From: Sphingobium fuliginis
Lineage (GTDB): Bacteria > Pseudomonadota > Alphaproteobacteria > Sphingomonadales > Sphingomonadaceae
Assembly: GCF_004152845.1 (NCBI RefSeq)
Contig: NZ_SEON01000009.1
Span: 141,338-205,337 of the forward strand
Reading direction: 5' to 3'
DNA: 64,000 nt
The notes beneath the pieces are model-generated. The model saw only the letters and a list, made by a program, of their open reading frames with translations. It made no database searches and was not told the origin of the DNA. Positions 18,880 to 27,919 of this stretch are shown in pieces. The first letter of the stretch is position 1, and every line of letters starts with the position of its first letter. The position numbers and the translations under genes were made by a program.

Positions 18880-21075
18880 TCAGAAGATGCCCAGGAATTT
18901 CTTCTTCTGGCTCTTATTTTCGCGGGCATTGCCCTTACCGGCTTCATCCTTGGCCGTGGTGCCGCGGCCGACATCGTCGCGGGGCTTGCCGCCCTTGGTG
19001 CGCTGGGCGGCGGCCGTCGCGCCGGCAAGGACCGGACCGCAGGCGGCGCTCTTCGCATCCCCGACATCGACGAAGGCAAGTACCGAGGCAAGCGGCGTGG
19101 CCGCTATGCCGAGCGCCGCCGCCGCGCCGCCGCGCGCGACCAGTTCGGGGCTGATCACGTCGATGCCCGGCCTGGCGAAATATCCGGTGATGCCGACGGG
19201 CGACTGACCCGAGAACAGGCTGAACTTCTTGCCGTCAGCGCGGAAGGCGAGGTCCAGGCTTTCGTTGCGGAAGGAGAAGCCGCCCCGGCCCAGCATCACA
19301 TTCTTGCGCGTATCGATGATGATCGGATCGGCGGCGGCCACGCCGTTGCGCACGGTGAAGGCGATCAGGCCGCAATTGATCTCCACCGGGTCCTTCAGCT
19401 TCTTCTGGAACATCTTGGTGATGAAGGTGCCGATGTCGAGTTCCGCCAGTTGGACGTTGCGCGCCCACATGGAGCCCGCCGGCAGGATCACGGCGATGCG
19501 ACCGTTGGACGTGCTGAGCGAATCGTGCAGCGTGTTGCCGAGGCCGGTCATCTGGACGCGCGCCTTGATCGTGCCGGTGGTGCCGGATTCCTCCACGCCC
19601 CAGCGGGAAAGCAGCTTGCCCATGGGCGTAGGAGACAGTCGGATGTCGTAGCTGGTGCGAACGGGTTCTGTCCGGGCATTGATGCTGATGTCGGAACTGA
19701 CATGACCGCCCGACATGTCGAATGTCAGCGGCGACAGCCTGAGCAGGCTGCGGTCGAGCGAGAGCGTCAGGCCGATATTGGACACCGGCAGATTGTCGGC
19801 GCGGACCCGGCGGACGTCATAGCGGACGCGCGCATCGAAATTGCGCAGCGCCTCCACTCGCAGCGGCGCGTCGGGCAGGACGCGCGGCGTGCCGCCCACC
19901 GTCTGGATCGCGCCCGCCTTGCCCTGCCTCTCCAGCCGCTGGGGGTCATAGCCGATGAACGGGCCGACATCGACGATGTCGAGGCTTTGGGTGGCGAGGT
20001 CGGCCTTCAGCAGCAGGCGATCGTCGGGCAGGGACACGGTCATGCGCCCCGCCAGGTCGCTGTCGCCGAAACGGCCCTTGAGATGGGTGAACCGCCACTC
20101 CTCGCCAGCCTTGGTCAGCGCGGAGGTAAAGCGATAGGCGCGCGTTTCGGGAATGGCGACGCCCAGGAAATCGAACAGCCGCGCAAGATTGGGGCCATGG
20201 GTGAGCAGGCGCAGGTCCGCCCCCTCGATCTCGGTCGCGCCGGGAAGCGTGCCGCTGACCTCCAGCACGGTCGCGCCAGCCTCGGCCCGGAGGGCAAGCC
20301 TGTTCCGGCCGCCCGTCACCGTCTGGTTGGGCGAGAGCAGGCCGCCGCGCAGCCTGAAGGGGCGGCCCCGCATCGTGCCGGTGCCGGAAAAGCGCACGTC
20401 GCTGGCAAAGCGGGTGTCCTGCGCCTTCACCGTCTCGAATCCGATGTCGGCGTCAAGCTGCATGCGGGGGTCGCGATAGCGCAGCGTCGTACCGGCCAGG
20501 AGGGCGCGGCGGATCAACGGCAGGTTGAGCGGTTCGCCCTTCCTGCCGGGATCGCCGAAGGTCCATGTGTTGCTCCTGCCGTCGCGCGACCATTCCAGAT
20601 CGGCGGCGGCATTGCGCAGTTCGAGCCAGCGGACCTTGTACTTGTCCCCGAAGAGAAGGCTGAGGGGCGCGATCCGGCTATCGATCAGATCGGCCCGGAA
20701 AAAGGCGGGCCGGCTGGCCCAGGGCGTATTGGCGACGGCCATATGCTCGGCGCGGAACTTGATCGTGATGGGGTCGAAATAGAGCTGGAAGTCGCCGCCG
20801 ACGCGCACGGGGCGTTCAAGGCGGTTGCCGAGCATCCGTTCGAAGGGATGCTTGAGGAAGCGGCCCTTGGTGATGAAGAGCATGAGCCAGAGCGCGAAGA
20901 GAATGCCGACGATCCAGAGCAGGATGCGCACCGGCAGGGGGAGCCTTCGCCAGCCCTCTCTGGCGCGCTGGACATAATGGCCCGTGCCGCGGGGGCGCGG
21001 CATTTCGCTTGTCGGCCTATCCGGCCGATCGGGGCTTGCCGGCATGTCCGGCCGGAGGGGATCGGCGTCGGCCAT
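18880..21075 (-). CDS. AsmA-family inner-membrane-anchored protein
   Basis: 731-residue protein. A Pro/Asp-rich cytoplasmic N-terminus (1-50) is followed by one membrane helix (about 51-72), a long periplasmic AsmA domain rich in beta strands (TPWASRPAFFRADLI, NVGYD-type repeats) and a Lys-rich C-terminus. AsmA/TamB-like proteins bridge the envelope and are implicated in lipid transport to the outer membrane. The C-terminal conserved block (PLRTVKAI-side on the opposite strand is a shadow) includes GLIAFTVRNGVAAADPIIIDT. Single gene, divergent from rpmI. Confidence 0.85.
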   Translation of the reverse strand: MADADPLRPDMPASPDRPDRPTSEMPRPRGTGHYVQRAREGWRRLPLPVRILLWIVGILFALWLMLFITKGRFLKHPFERMLGNRLERPVRVGGDFQLYFDPITIKFRAEHMAVANTPWASRPAFFRADLIDSRIAPLSLLFGDKYKVRWLELRNAAADLEWSRDGRSNTWTFGDPGRKGEPLNLPLIRRALLAGTTLRYRDPRMQLDADIGFETVKAQDTRFASDVRFSGTGTMRGRPFRLRGGLLSPNQTVTGGRNRLALRAEAGATVLEVSGTLPGATEIEGADLRLLTHGPNLARLFDFLGVAIPETRAYRFTSALTKAGEEWRFTHLKGRFGDSDLAGRMTVSLPDDRLLLKADLATQSLDIVDVGPFIGYDPQRLERQGKAGAIQTVGGTPRVLPDAPLRVEALRNFDARVRYDVRRVRADNLPVSNIGLTLSLDRSLLRLSPLTFDMSGGHVSSDISINARTEPVRTSYDIRLSPTPMGKLLSRWGVEESGTTGTIKARVQMTGLGNTLHDSLSTSNGRIAVILPAGSMWARNVQLAELDIGTFITKMFQKKLKDPVEINCGLIAFTVRNGVAAADPIIIDTRKNVMLGRGGFSFRNESLDLAFRADGKKFSLFSGQSPVGITGYFARPGIDVISPELVARGGAAAALGIAATPLASVLAFVDVGDAKSAACGPVLAGATAAAQRTKGGKPRDDVGRGTTAKDEAGKGNARENKSQKKKFLGIF

Positions 21076-21233
21076 GGCGGTTCAACGCCGATCCGCCTTT
21101 TTGGGTCCGAATCGCTTGCGTTCGGGGATGCTTCCGACTATGGGCCGCCCTTCGCGATATTTGGAAGGACCGCCCGGCTAACTAGGGCTGCCGTGGCTGT
21201 CCGTAATCGTCGCGCTTTGAAAAGGAGACGAAA

Positions 21234-21437
21234 ATGCCCAAGCTCAAGACCAAGAGCGGTGTGAAGAAGCGCTTCAAGTTCACCGCTTCCGGCAAGGTCA
21301 AGCACGGCGTCGCTGGCAAGCGTCACCGCCTGATCAGCCACAATGCGAAATATATCCGCCAGAATCGCGGCACCTCGGTCATGTCCGACGCCGACGTGGC
21401 CCATGTGCGCCTCTGGGCGCCCTATGGCCTGAAGTAA
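21234..21437 (+). CDS. rpmI: 50S ribosomal protein L35
   Basis: 67 residues, full length, very basic, with the family pattern [15 protein letters not shown] at the N-terminus and KRHRLISHN in the middle. AAAGGAGA precedes the ATG by six bases. It is the first gene of the rpmI-rplT pair. The usual upstream infC is not adjacent here. Confidence 0.97.
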   Translation: MPKLKTKSGVKKRFKFTASGKVKHGVAGKRHRLISHNAKYIRQNRGTSVMSDADVAHVRLWAPYGLK

Positions 21438-21451
21438 GGGAGGGCTGACCA

Positions 21452-21814
21452 ATGGCACGTGTCAAGCGTGGTACGACCACCAAGGCGAAGCATAAGAGGA
21501 TATTGGATCAGGCGAAGGGCTATTATGGCCGTCGCAAGAACACGATCCGCATCGCCCGTCAGGCCGTCGAAAAGGCCGGCCAGTACGCCTATCGCGACCG
21601 CAAGGTCAAGAAGCGGACCTTCCGCGGCCTGTGGATCCAGCGCATCAACGCCGGTGTCCGCGCCGAGGGCCTGACCTATTCGCAGTTCATGCACGGCCTG
21701 AAGCTGGCCGGCGTGGATCTGGACCGCAAGGTCCTGGCCGACATTGCGATGCACGAAGGCGAGGCGTTTAGCGCCATCATCGCCCAGGCGAAGGCTGCGC
21801 TGCCCGCGGCCTGA
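21452..21814 (+). CDS. rplT: 50S ribosomal protein L20
   Basis: 120 residues, full length. [16 protein letters not shown] at the start, [20 protein letters not shown] (about 28-47) and [11 protein letters not shown] are L20 hallmarks. It binds 23S rRNA early in 50S assembly and in other bacteria represses its own operon. It begins 14 bases after rpmI and ends in a terminator. Confidence 0.97.
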   Translation: MARVKRGTTTKAKHKRILDQAKGYYGRRKNTIRIARQAVEKAGQYAYRDRKVKKRTFRGLWIQRINAGVRAEGLTYSQFMHGLKLAGVDLDRKVLADIAMHEGEAFSAIIAQAKAALPAA

Positions 21815-21837
21815 GCTTAGAACGGTCGCAAGATCGT

Positions 21838-21876
21838 CCAAAGGGGCGCCGGGGCAGATGCCTTCGGCGCCCTTTT
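21838..21876 (+). terminator. Terminator of rpmI-rplT
   Basis: GGGGCGCCG pairs with CGGCGCCC (one bulged G) around a 13-base loop, followed by five T. It lies about 25 bases after the rplT stop. Confidence 0.8.
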
Positions 21877-21910
21877 TGATTGGCGTGAACCCCCATCTCC
21901 GCTCACCCTG

Positions 21911-21995
21911 GGCGAAGTCGAAGGTTCTGCTGAGCCGCAGGCGAACGGTTTCGCCAGGCTCAAGCGCTGGCTTCGGCTTCGCTCAGCCCGAACGG
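21911..21995. repeat. Class B dispersed repeat cluster
   Basis: GGCGAAGTCGAAGGTTCTGC, then TTCGCCAGGCTCAAGCGC and CGGCTTCGCTCAGCCCGAAC form two or three partly inverted copies of the motif seen at 12915. It lies between the rplT terminator and the LysE-family gene and contains no reading frame of note. Confidence 0.5.
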
Positions 21996-22014
21996 TATTG
22001 AAGGAATATCCCTC

Positions 22015-22635
22015 ATGTCGCTGCATGTCTGGTGGCTCTATGTCACGGCGGTCTTCCTGATCTCGGCCACGCCGGGACCGAACATGCTGCATGTGATGAC
22101 GCAGAGCATTCATCATGGCCCGCGTCGGGCGCTTGCCACCATGGCCGGGCTGATGAGCGCGATCCTGCTGTGCCTGATCGCCTCCGCGCTGGGGCTGGGG
22201 GCGTTGCTGAAAGCCTCTCCGCGCCTGTTCGACGGGTTGCGCTATGCAGGTGTCGCCTATCTGATCTGGCTGGGCGTCAAGGCCTGGCGCGCGCCGGTGG
22301 GTGAAGCAGGCGAGGTGGGCGCCACGCGGGCGCGGTCGCTGCGGGCGCTCTATGGCACCGGGTTGCTCACCGGCCTCAGCAATCCCAAGCTCATCATCTT
22401 CGCGGCCGCGCTGTTTCCGCAGTTCATCGATACCGATCGGCCCTTTGCGGTGCAGCTGGGCATATTGGTGGCGAGCTTCGTCGCCATCGAGTTCGGCTGG
22501 CAGTGCGTCTATGCGCTGGGGGGCATGAAGCTCGCCCGCTGGTTGGCGCCCGCGAACCGGCAGCGGTTGTTCAACCGGGGAACGGGGCTGATGTTCATCG
22601 GCTTCGGCGGGGCGTTGCTGGGGGCGCGGGCGTAA
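22015..22635 (+). CDS. LysE/RhtB-family amino-acid exporter
   Basis: 206-residue protein with six predicted membrane helices and the family N-terminal motif SATPGPNMLHVM (about 19-30) after the first helix. The central GLLTGLSNPKLIIFAAALFP is also characteristic. Proteins of this type export lysine, homoserine, threonine or other small compounds from the cytoplasm; the substrate is not visible. Single gene; it ends 18 bases before the inverted repeat that brackets the GIY-YIG gene. Confidence 0.9.
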   Translation: MSLHVWWLYVTAVFLISATPGPNMLHVMTQSIHHGPRRALATMAGLMSAILLCLIASALGLGALLKASPRLFDGLRYAGVAYLIWLGVKAWRAPVGEAGEVGATRARSLRALYGTGLLTGLSNPKLIIFAAALFPQFIDTDRPFAVQLGILVASFVAIEFGWQCVYALGGMKLARWLAPANRQRLFNRGTGLMFIGFGGALLGARA

Positions 22636-22653
22636 GTCCCCGCTTTTCCACCT

Positions 22654-22685
22654 CGTCATTCCCGCGAAAGCGGGAACCCATCTCC
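22654..22685. repeat. Left class A palindromic repeat of the GIY-YIG element
   Basis: CGTCATTCCCGCGAAAGCGG continues into GAACCCATCTCC. The hairpin arms are TTCCCGC and GCGGGAA with loop GAAA. It is the exact inverse of 23014-23045. Confidence 0.85.
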
Positions 22686-22695
22686 CGAGGAATGC

Positions 22696-23043
22696 ATGAA
22701 ACGCGAAATCAGCCCAACGGTCTACATATTGGCGAGCCGCCGAAATGGGACGCTGTACACCGGCGTTACCTCCGACCTTGTAAAGCGTCTATACGAACAT
22801 CGAAACGGCTTGATTGAAGGCTTCACGAGCGACTACGGCGTCAAGCGCCTTGTCTGGTTCGAAATGCATGACGCGATCGATGGCGCGATATTGCGGGAAA
22901 AGCGGATCAAGAAATGGAACAGGCAATGGAAGATCGAGCTGATCGAGGCTGGAAATCCCGAATGGGATGATCTGGCCCTGGCTTTCGGCTTTGAACCCCT
23001 CCGCGAGAGGGCAGGAGATGGGTTCCCGCTTTCGCGGGAATGA
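22696..23043 (+). CDS. GIY-YIG nuclease-family protein
   Basis: 115 residues. The single-domain GIY-YIG fold is recognisable from [18 protein letters not shown] (about 8-25; VYI and YTGVT replace the two namesake triplets), the catalytic Arg in [10 protein letters not shown] (about 29-38) and the Glu-containing [12 protein letters not shown] (about 66-77). YhbQ/UPF0213-like solo GIY-YIG proteins have this size. The ATG at 22696 follows CGAGGAA. The C-terminal tail GDGFPLSRE is encoded by the right palindromic repeat. No partner endonuclease or transposase gene is nearby; a role in mobilising the repeat is a hypothesis. Confidence 0.85.
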   Translation: MKREISPTVYILASRRNGTLYTGVTSDLVKRLYEHRNGLIEGFTSDYGVKRLVWFEMHDAIDGAILREKRIKKWNRQWKIELIEAGNPEWDDLALAFGFEPLRERAGDGFPLSRE

Positions 23044-23045
23044 CG
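23014..23045. repeat. Right class A palindromic repeat of the GIY-YIG element
   Basis: GGAGATGGGTTCCCGCTTTC continues into GCGGGAATGACG. All 32 bases mirror 22654-22685. It contains the stop codon (23041-23043) of the GIY-YIG gene and lies 20 bases before the pheS start. Confidence 0.85.
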
Positions 23046-23065
23046 GGAAAGTGGAACGACGTTCG

Positions 23066-24169
23066 ATGACTGAGATTGCCAATCTGAAAGCCGGCCTGAT
23101 CGCGGATATTGCCGCCGCCGACACGCTCGACGCGCTGGAGGCGCTGCGGGTCGGCGCCTTGGGCAAGAATGGCGTGGTGACGGGGTTGCTCAAGACGCTG
23201 GGCCCGATGAGCCCGGAGGAGCGGCTGGAGAAAGGCCCCCCGATCCAGGATTTGCGGGAGAGCGTGACGGCGGCGCTGGCGGAAAGGAAGGCGGCGCTGG
23301 AGCAGGCGGCGCTCGATGCGAAGCTTGCGGCCGAGAAGATCGACATGACCCTGCCCGCCGACACCGGTCCACAGGGGTCCGTGCATCCGGTCAGCCAGGT
23401 GATGGACGAACTGGCGGAGATTTTCGCCGATCTGGGCTTCTCCGTGGCGACGGGGCCGGAGATCGAGGACGACTGGCATAATTTCACCGCGCTCAACATT
23501 CCGGAGACGCATCCGGCGCGGGCGATGCACGACACTTTCTACTTCCCCGACACCACCGATGGGAATGGGGACGGGAAGAAGATGCTGCTGCGCACCCACA
23601 CCTCCCCCGTGCAGATCCGGACCATGATGAACGGCGAACCGCCGATCCGCATCATCGCGCCGGGCCGCGTCTATCGGTCGGACAGCGACGCGACGCATAC
23701 GCCGATGTTCCATCAGATCGAGGGGCTGGTGATCGACAAGGGCATCACGCTCGGTCATCTCAAATGGACGCTGGAGACTTTCCTGAAGGCCTTTTTCGAG
23801 CGCGACGACATCGTCCTGCGCCTGCGGCCCAGCTATTTCCCCTTCACCGAACCTTCGGTGGAGGTCGACGTCGGCTATACGCTGGTGAACGGCCAGCGGG
23901 TGATCGGGGGCGACGGCGACGCGCCGGGTGGCGGCTGGCTGGAGGTGCTGGGCAGCGGCATGGTGAACCGGCGGGTGATCGAGGCCTGCGGGCTCGATCC
24001 GGATGAATGGCAGGGCTTTGCCTTCGGGACGGGCGTCGACCGGCTCGCCATGCTGAAATATGGGATGAACGACTTGCGCGCTTTCTTCGACGGCGATCTG
24101 CGCTGGCTGAAACATTATGGCTTTTCGGCGCTGGATGTGCCCACTTTGAGCGGGGGAGTGGGCGCATGA
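23066..24169 (+). CDS. pheS: Phenylalanine-tRNA ligase alpha subunit
   Basis: 367 residues. The N-terminal coiled-coil tRNA-binding arm (about 1-95) is followed by the class II catalytic domain with [14 protein letters not shown], motif 2 ([21 protein letters not shown]) and motif 3 ([14 protein letters not shown]). The start ATG at 23066 matches the family N-terminus ([10 protein letters not shown]). The frame continues upstream through the palindromic repeat but without family similarity. It overlaps pheT by four bases. The essential gene starts only 20 bases after the repeat element, so its promoter must lie in or before that element. Confidence 0.96.
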   Translation: MTEIANLKAGLIADIAAADTLDALEALRVGALGKNGVVTGLLKTLGPMSPEERLEKGPPIQDLRESVTAALAERKAALEQAALDAKLAAEKIDMTLPADTGPQGSVHPVSQVMDELAEIFADLGFSVATGPEIEDDWHNFTALNIPETHPARAMHDTFYFPDTTDGNGDGKKMLLRTHTSPVQIRTMMNGEPPIRIIAPGRVYRSDSDATHTPMFHQIEGLVIDKGITLGHLKWTLETFLKAFFERDDIVLRLRPSYFPFTEPSVEVDVGYTLVNGQRVIGGDGDAPGGGWLEVLGSGMVNRRVIEACGLDPDEWQGFAFGTGVDRLAMLKYGMNDLRAFFDGDLRWLKHYGFSALDVPTLSGGVGA

Positions 24170-26580
24170 AGTTCACGCTGAGCTGGCTCAAGACGCATCT
24201 TAATAGCGATGCCGACCTGCCGACGATCCTCAAGGGGCTGACGAACATCGGTCTTGAGGTCGAGGGCGCGGAGAATCCGGCGGAGAAGCTGGGCGCCTTC
24301 CGCATTGCGAAGGTGCTGACGGCGGAGCGTCATCCGCAGGCGGACAAGCTGCAGGTGCTGACCGTGGATGCGGGCGACGGCCCGTTGCAGGTGGTCTGCG
24401 GCGCTCCCAATGCGCGGGCCGGGCTGGTCGGCGTGTTCGGGACCGAGGGCGCGGTGGTGCCGGTCAACGGCATGGTGCTGAAAAAGACCGCCATTCGCGG
24501 CGTCGAATCCAACGGCATGATGTGCTCGTTCCGGGAGCTGGAACTGGGCGAGGATCATGACGGGATCATCGAACTCAGCGCCGATGCGCCGGTGGGACGG
24601 GTCTATGCGGAATGGGCGGGGCTGGACGATCCGGTCATCGACGTGTCGATCACGCCCAACCGGCAGGACTGCATGGGCGTGCGCGGCATCGCGCGCGACC
24701 TGGCGGCGGCGGGGCTGGGCACGCTGAACGCGCTGATCGTGCCAACGATCGAGGCCGCCGGGCCCGGACCGGACGTGCGGATCGAGGATGCGGAGGGCTG
24801 CCCCGCCTTCTTCGCCCGGACAGTGCGCGGCGTGAAGAACGGCAGCTCGCCCGAATGGATGGCGAAGCAGTTGAAGGCCATCGGGCAGAAGCCGATCAGC
24901 ACGCTGGTCGACATCACCAATTACATCATGATCGATCTGGGCCGGCCGCTGCACGTCTATGACATGGCGACGCTCAAGGGCGGGCTGGTGGCGCGGCGCG
25001 GCAGACCGGGCGAGCAGGTGCTGGCGCTGAACGGCAAGACCTACACGGTCGATGAGAGCATGACCGTGATCGCCGACGACGAAGCGGTGCACGACATTGG
25101 CGGCATCATGGGCGGCGAGCATTCGGGCGCCACGGAAGCCACGACCGACGTGCTGATCGAATGCGCCTATTTCACGCCGGAACGGATCGCGGTGACGGGG
25201 CAGAAGCTGGGGCTGACCAGCGACGCGCGCGGACGGTTCGAGCGTGGGGTGGACCCGGCCTTCCTGGACGACGGCCTGTCGATAGCGACCTATCTGGTGA
25301 CGCATCTGTGCGGCGGCAGCGCCAGCGAGGCGACGCGCGCCGGCAGTCCGCCGCTGGCCGTGAAGACCGTGACCTACGATCCGGCGCAATGCCTGGCGCT
25401 TGCCGGCGTCGACGTCGCGGATTCGGAGCAGAAACGCATTCTTGAAAGCCTGGGATTCGAGGTGGAAGGCAATGACGCCACCTTCGAATATCAGGACGGC
25501 GTGCCGGTCACGACCCCTGCCACATGGACCGTGACGGTGCCGAGCTGGCGGCGTGATGTCGACGGCTGGCCCGACATCGTCGAGGAGGTGGTGCGCATCG
25601 TCGGGCTGGATCAGGTGCCCTCCACCCCCCTGCCCCGCGCCCCCGGCGTCGCCAAGCCGACCGCCACGCCGGAACAGGCCATCGAACGGCGCGTGCGCCG
25701 GACGGCGGCGGCGCGTGGGCTGGCCGAAGCGGTCAACTGGTCCTTCATTTCGGAGAGGGAGGCCGCCGCGGTCGGCGGCGGGGCATGGACCCTCGCCAAC
25801 CCGATTTCGGAGGATCTGAAGGTCATGCGTCCTTCCCTGCTGCCCGGTCTGCTTTCGGCCACGCGGCGGAATGTGGACCGCGGCGCGGCTTCGGTGCGGT
25901 TGTTCGAGCTGGGCCGCCGCTATCTGGCGGACAAGGAGCGGCCGACCGTCGGCTTCGTGCTGGCGGGCGAGAAGGTGGCGCGGGGCTGGCAGACCGGGAA
26001 GGCGCAGCCCTTCTCCGCCTTCGACGCCAAGGGCGAGGCGATCGCGCTGCTCACCGCCGCGGGCGCGCCCGTCGCCAATCTCCAGAGCTTCGGCGAGGCC
26101 TCGGGCGCCTATCATCCGGGCCAGTCGGGCACGTTGCGGCTGGGGCCGAAAACGGTTCTGGCGGAGTTCGGCGTGCTGCATCCCAGCCTCGCCAGGCAGT
26201 TCGGGCTGACCGGCGCGGTGGTCGCGGGCGAGATCTTCCTCGACGCGATCCCCGCCCGACGGGCCAGCGGCTTCATGCGCCCGCCCTATGCGCCGCCAGC
26301 CTTGCAGGCGGTGAAACGCGATTTCGCGTTCCTCGTCGATCAGACTGTCGAAGCCGACGCACTGGTCCGTGCGGTCAGGAACGCGGACAAGAAAGCGATC
26401 GTTGACGCGCGGCTGTTCGACGTCTTCGTCGGCCCCGGCGTGGATGAGGGCAAGAAGAGCCTTGCCGTCGAGATCACGCTGCAACCCGGCGACAAGAGCT
26501 TTTCCCAGGAAGAGCTGGACGCGATCAGCGCGGCCGTGGTGAAGGCGGCGGAAAAGCTGGGCGGCACTCTGCGGGGATGA
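24166..26580 (+). CDS. pheT: Phenylalanine-tRNA ligase beta subunit
   Basis: 804 residues, normal length. Order of domains: N-terminal strand [12 protein letters not shown], tRNA-binding (EMAP-like) domain about 40-150, B3/4 editing domain, B5 domain, catalytic-like core and C-terminal FDX-ACB anticodon domain ([16 protein letters not shown] region). Forms an alpha2-beta2 enzyme with PheS. The ATG overlaps the pheS stop (ATGA). Confidence 0.96.
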   Translation: MKFTLSWLKTHLNSDADLPTILKGLTNIGLEVEGAENPAEKLGAFRIAKVLTAERHPQADKLQVLTVDAGDGPLQVVCGAPNARAGLVGVFGTEGAVVPVNGMVLKKTAIRGVESNGMMCSFRELELGEDHDGIIELSADAPVGRVYAEWAGLDDPVIDVSITPNRQDCMGVRGIARDLAAAGLGTLNALIVPTIEAAGPGPDVRIEDAEGCPAFFARTVRGVKNGSSPEWMAKQLKAIGQKPISTLVDITNYIMIDLGRPLHVYDMATLKGGLVARRGRPGEQVLALNGKTYTVDESMTVIADDEAVHDIGGIMGGEHSGATEATTDVLIECAYFTPERIAVTGQKLGLTSDARGRFERGVDPAFLDDGLSIATYLVTHLCGGSASEATRAGSPPLAVKTVTYDPAQCLALAGVDVADSEQKRILESLGFEVEGNDATFEYQDGVPVTTPATWTVTVPSWRRDVDGWPDIVEEVVRIVGLDQVPSTPLPRAPGVAKPTATPEQAIERRVRRTAAARGLAEAVNWSFISEREAAAVGGGAWTLANPISEDLKVMRPSLLPGLLSATRRNVDRGAASVRLFELGRRYLADKERPTVGFVLAGEKVARGWQTGKAQPFSAFDAKGEAIALLTAAGAPVANLQSFGEASGAYHPGQSGTLRLGPKTVLAEFGVLHPSLARQFGLTGAVVAGEIFLDAIPARRASGFMRPPYAPPALQAVKRDFAFLVDQTVEADALVRAVRNADKKAIVDARLFDVFVGPGVDEGKKSLAVEITLQPGDKSFSQEELDAISAAVVKAAEKLGGTLRG

Positions 26581-27287
26581 GGCTGTTCGCCGGGATCGAG
26601 GGGAAAGCGCGGCTTGCCGGTCTCTTCCTTCTCGGCGGCATGGCGGCGCGCGGCGTGGGTGAGGCCATGATCCGCGCCGCTCTGGTCGTGCCCGGTTCCG
26701 GGCGGGAAACGGCGCGGAACATAAAGGACTTTCCCTGGGCCTATCGCGCGGCGGAGGCGACCGATCTGGCGATGGCTTGCGCCATGCTGGGGGCGACCGT
26801 CCTGCTTTATGCGCTGTTCGCGCCGGGCGGGAGGCATGTTGCGCGGATGGCGGCTTCGCTTTCCGTCATCGGCATTGCGACGCTGGGGGCAGGCAGCCTG
26901 CTCTCCATCGCGCCGCTCATCCTGCTGGACGGGGCGCCGCATCCGGGCATCGGCATGGCGCAGACCTATTCGCTCGTGGAACTGACGCTGCTGCTGCGGG
27001 ATCAGGTTCAACACGTCGCACGCATCTTCCTGGGGCTGTATCTGCTGCTGATCGGTCTGCTGGCTTTCCGCTCGCGGCGGTTTCCCCGCGCATTGGGCGC
27101 GGCGCTGATGTTCGGCGGCTCGGTACAGGCGGTGGCGCGCCTGATGGCGCTGATCGCGCCGGACCTGGCCGACGCGACGGTGATTCAGGCGGACATCGTG
27201 GCGGTGCTGGCGGAGGCGGTCTTCGCGCTATGGCTTATTTTTTCGGCTCGTCGGCCTTTTCCTGCGCCGTCGGCGGCGGACTCATGA
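26577..27287 (+). CDS. DUF4386-family membrane protein
   Basis: 236 residues with about six membrane helices and the DUF4386-type N-terminus (ARLAGLFLLGGMAARGVGEAMI). Function unknown. It is translationally coupled to pheT (ATGA), which is not usual for this family and may simply reflect compaction. Its 3' end overlaps the convergent secreted-protein gene by 53 bases. Confidence 0.72.
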   Translation: MRLFAGIEGKARLAGLFLLGGMAARGVGEAMIRAALVVPGSGRETARNIKDFPWAYRAAEATDLAMACAMLGATVLLYALFAPGGRHVARMAASLSVIGIATLGAGSLLSIAPLILLDGAPHPGIGMAQTYSLVELTLLLRDQVQHVARIFLGLYLLLIGLLAFRSRRFPRALGAALMFGGSVQAVARLMALIAPDLADATVIQADIVAVLAEAVFALWLIFSARRPFPAPSAADS

Positions 27288-27759
27288 TCTTGCAACCCTT
27301 GGCGTCGGCCAGGCCGCGCAAATAGCCGCGCCGGGCTATGCCGGCGGTGACGGCGGCTTCCAGACGACGCTCGGCAGGGGCCGCGCCGCTGATCTCCCGC
27401 ACGAGGCCGCGAAAGGGAATGATCGAATTGACGATCGTCTTGCCGACGGCTTCGGCTATCTTGCCGGTGCGGTTCTCATTCGCCTTCTGCCCCACGGTGA
27501 AGTCGGGGCCAAGCACCGCGTTGAGTTCTTCGAGCGAGGTCTTGAGCGCCTTGCAGCTCCGCAAGGGCGGGCGCTTATAGGGGTCTTCGACCGCCTGCTG
27601 GAGCACATCGGGAATCTTGTCCTTGTCGATGCCGACATCCCGCGCGGGCTGGGTCGCGATGGTGCCCGCCTTCTTCAACGTGTCGTCCTTCTTCTCCTGT
27701 TCCTGCGCCAGAGCGCCCGTCGAACAGAGCAGCAGCGCAGCCACGCCGATCCATTTCAT
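27235..27759 (-). CDS. Secreted protein of unknown function
   Basis: 174 residues with a clear signal peptide (MKWIGVAALLLCSTGALAQ, cleavage after ALA). The mature part is polar and rich in Lys/Asp, with two cysteines (LRSCKALK about 73 and AKGCKIM about 158) and a short amphipathic middle (VNSIIPFRGLVREISGAAPAE). No enzyme motif is visible. Because of a 53-base convergent overlap with the DUF4386 gene, both coding ends are constrained. Confidence 0.7.
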   Translation of the reverse strand: MKWIGVAALLLCSTGALAQEQEKKDDTLKKAGTIATQPARDVGIDKDKIPDVLQQAVEDPYKRPPLRSCKALKTSLEELNAVLGPDFTVGQKANENRTGKIAEAVGKTIVNSIIPFRGLVREISGAAPAERRLEAAVTAGIARRGYLRGLADAKGCKIMSPPPTAQEKADEPKK

Positions 27760-27844
27760 CCGATTTCTCCCTGCTGCTTCTTCAACCCCTTGAGACTGGG
27801 CGTGGTTCCGCGCAGGCCTGGCCGCTCCGGACTCTTTCTTTTCC

Positions 27845-27888
27845 GCGATTTCCTGACCGGCGGTCGGTTCCGGTCGCCGGGAAATCGC
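27845..27888. repeat. Inverted repeat upstream of the aldose-1-epimerase-like gene
   Basis: GCGATTTCC ... GGAAATCGC with a second inner set of pairs (GACCGGCG / CGGTCGCC), immediately followed by TCTATGCC. It has the same design as the hairpin before hisN at 17921. Confidence 0.5.
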
Positions 27889-27919
27889 TCTATGCCGGAC
27901 GGCAAGGAGATTGCAGCAT

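Larger units (their letters stand above)
22654..23045. mobile_element. Putative 392-bp repeat-bounded element carrying a GIY-YIG nuclease gene
   Basis: A 32-base sequence at 22654-22685 recurs as a perfect inverted copy at 23014-23045, and a single GIY-YIG gene fills the space between. Each end is itself a palindrome (TTCCCGC GAAA GCGGGAA), followed on the inner side by CCCATCTCC. The stop codon and last nine or so codons of the gene lie inside the right repeat. A related gene-less pair with the same ends is at 39354-39444. I saw no target-site duplication. The architecture recalls RAYT transposases with flanking REP sequences, but with a different nuclease. Mobility is inference. Confidence 0.55.

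Noticed and set aside
18829..21264. 811-residue plus-strand frame across the AsmA gene
   Set aside because: Shadow of the AsmA gene with biased composition and no recognisable domain.
22654..23045. CRISPR or toxin-antitoxin interpretation of the GIY-YIG repeats
   Set aside because: Only two inverted copies, no direct repeat array, and no second small gene.
24115..26484. 789-residue minus-strand frame opposite pheT
   Set aside because: His/Arg-rich shadow of pheT; pheT has all expected domains and codon bias.
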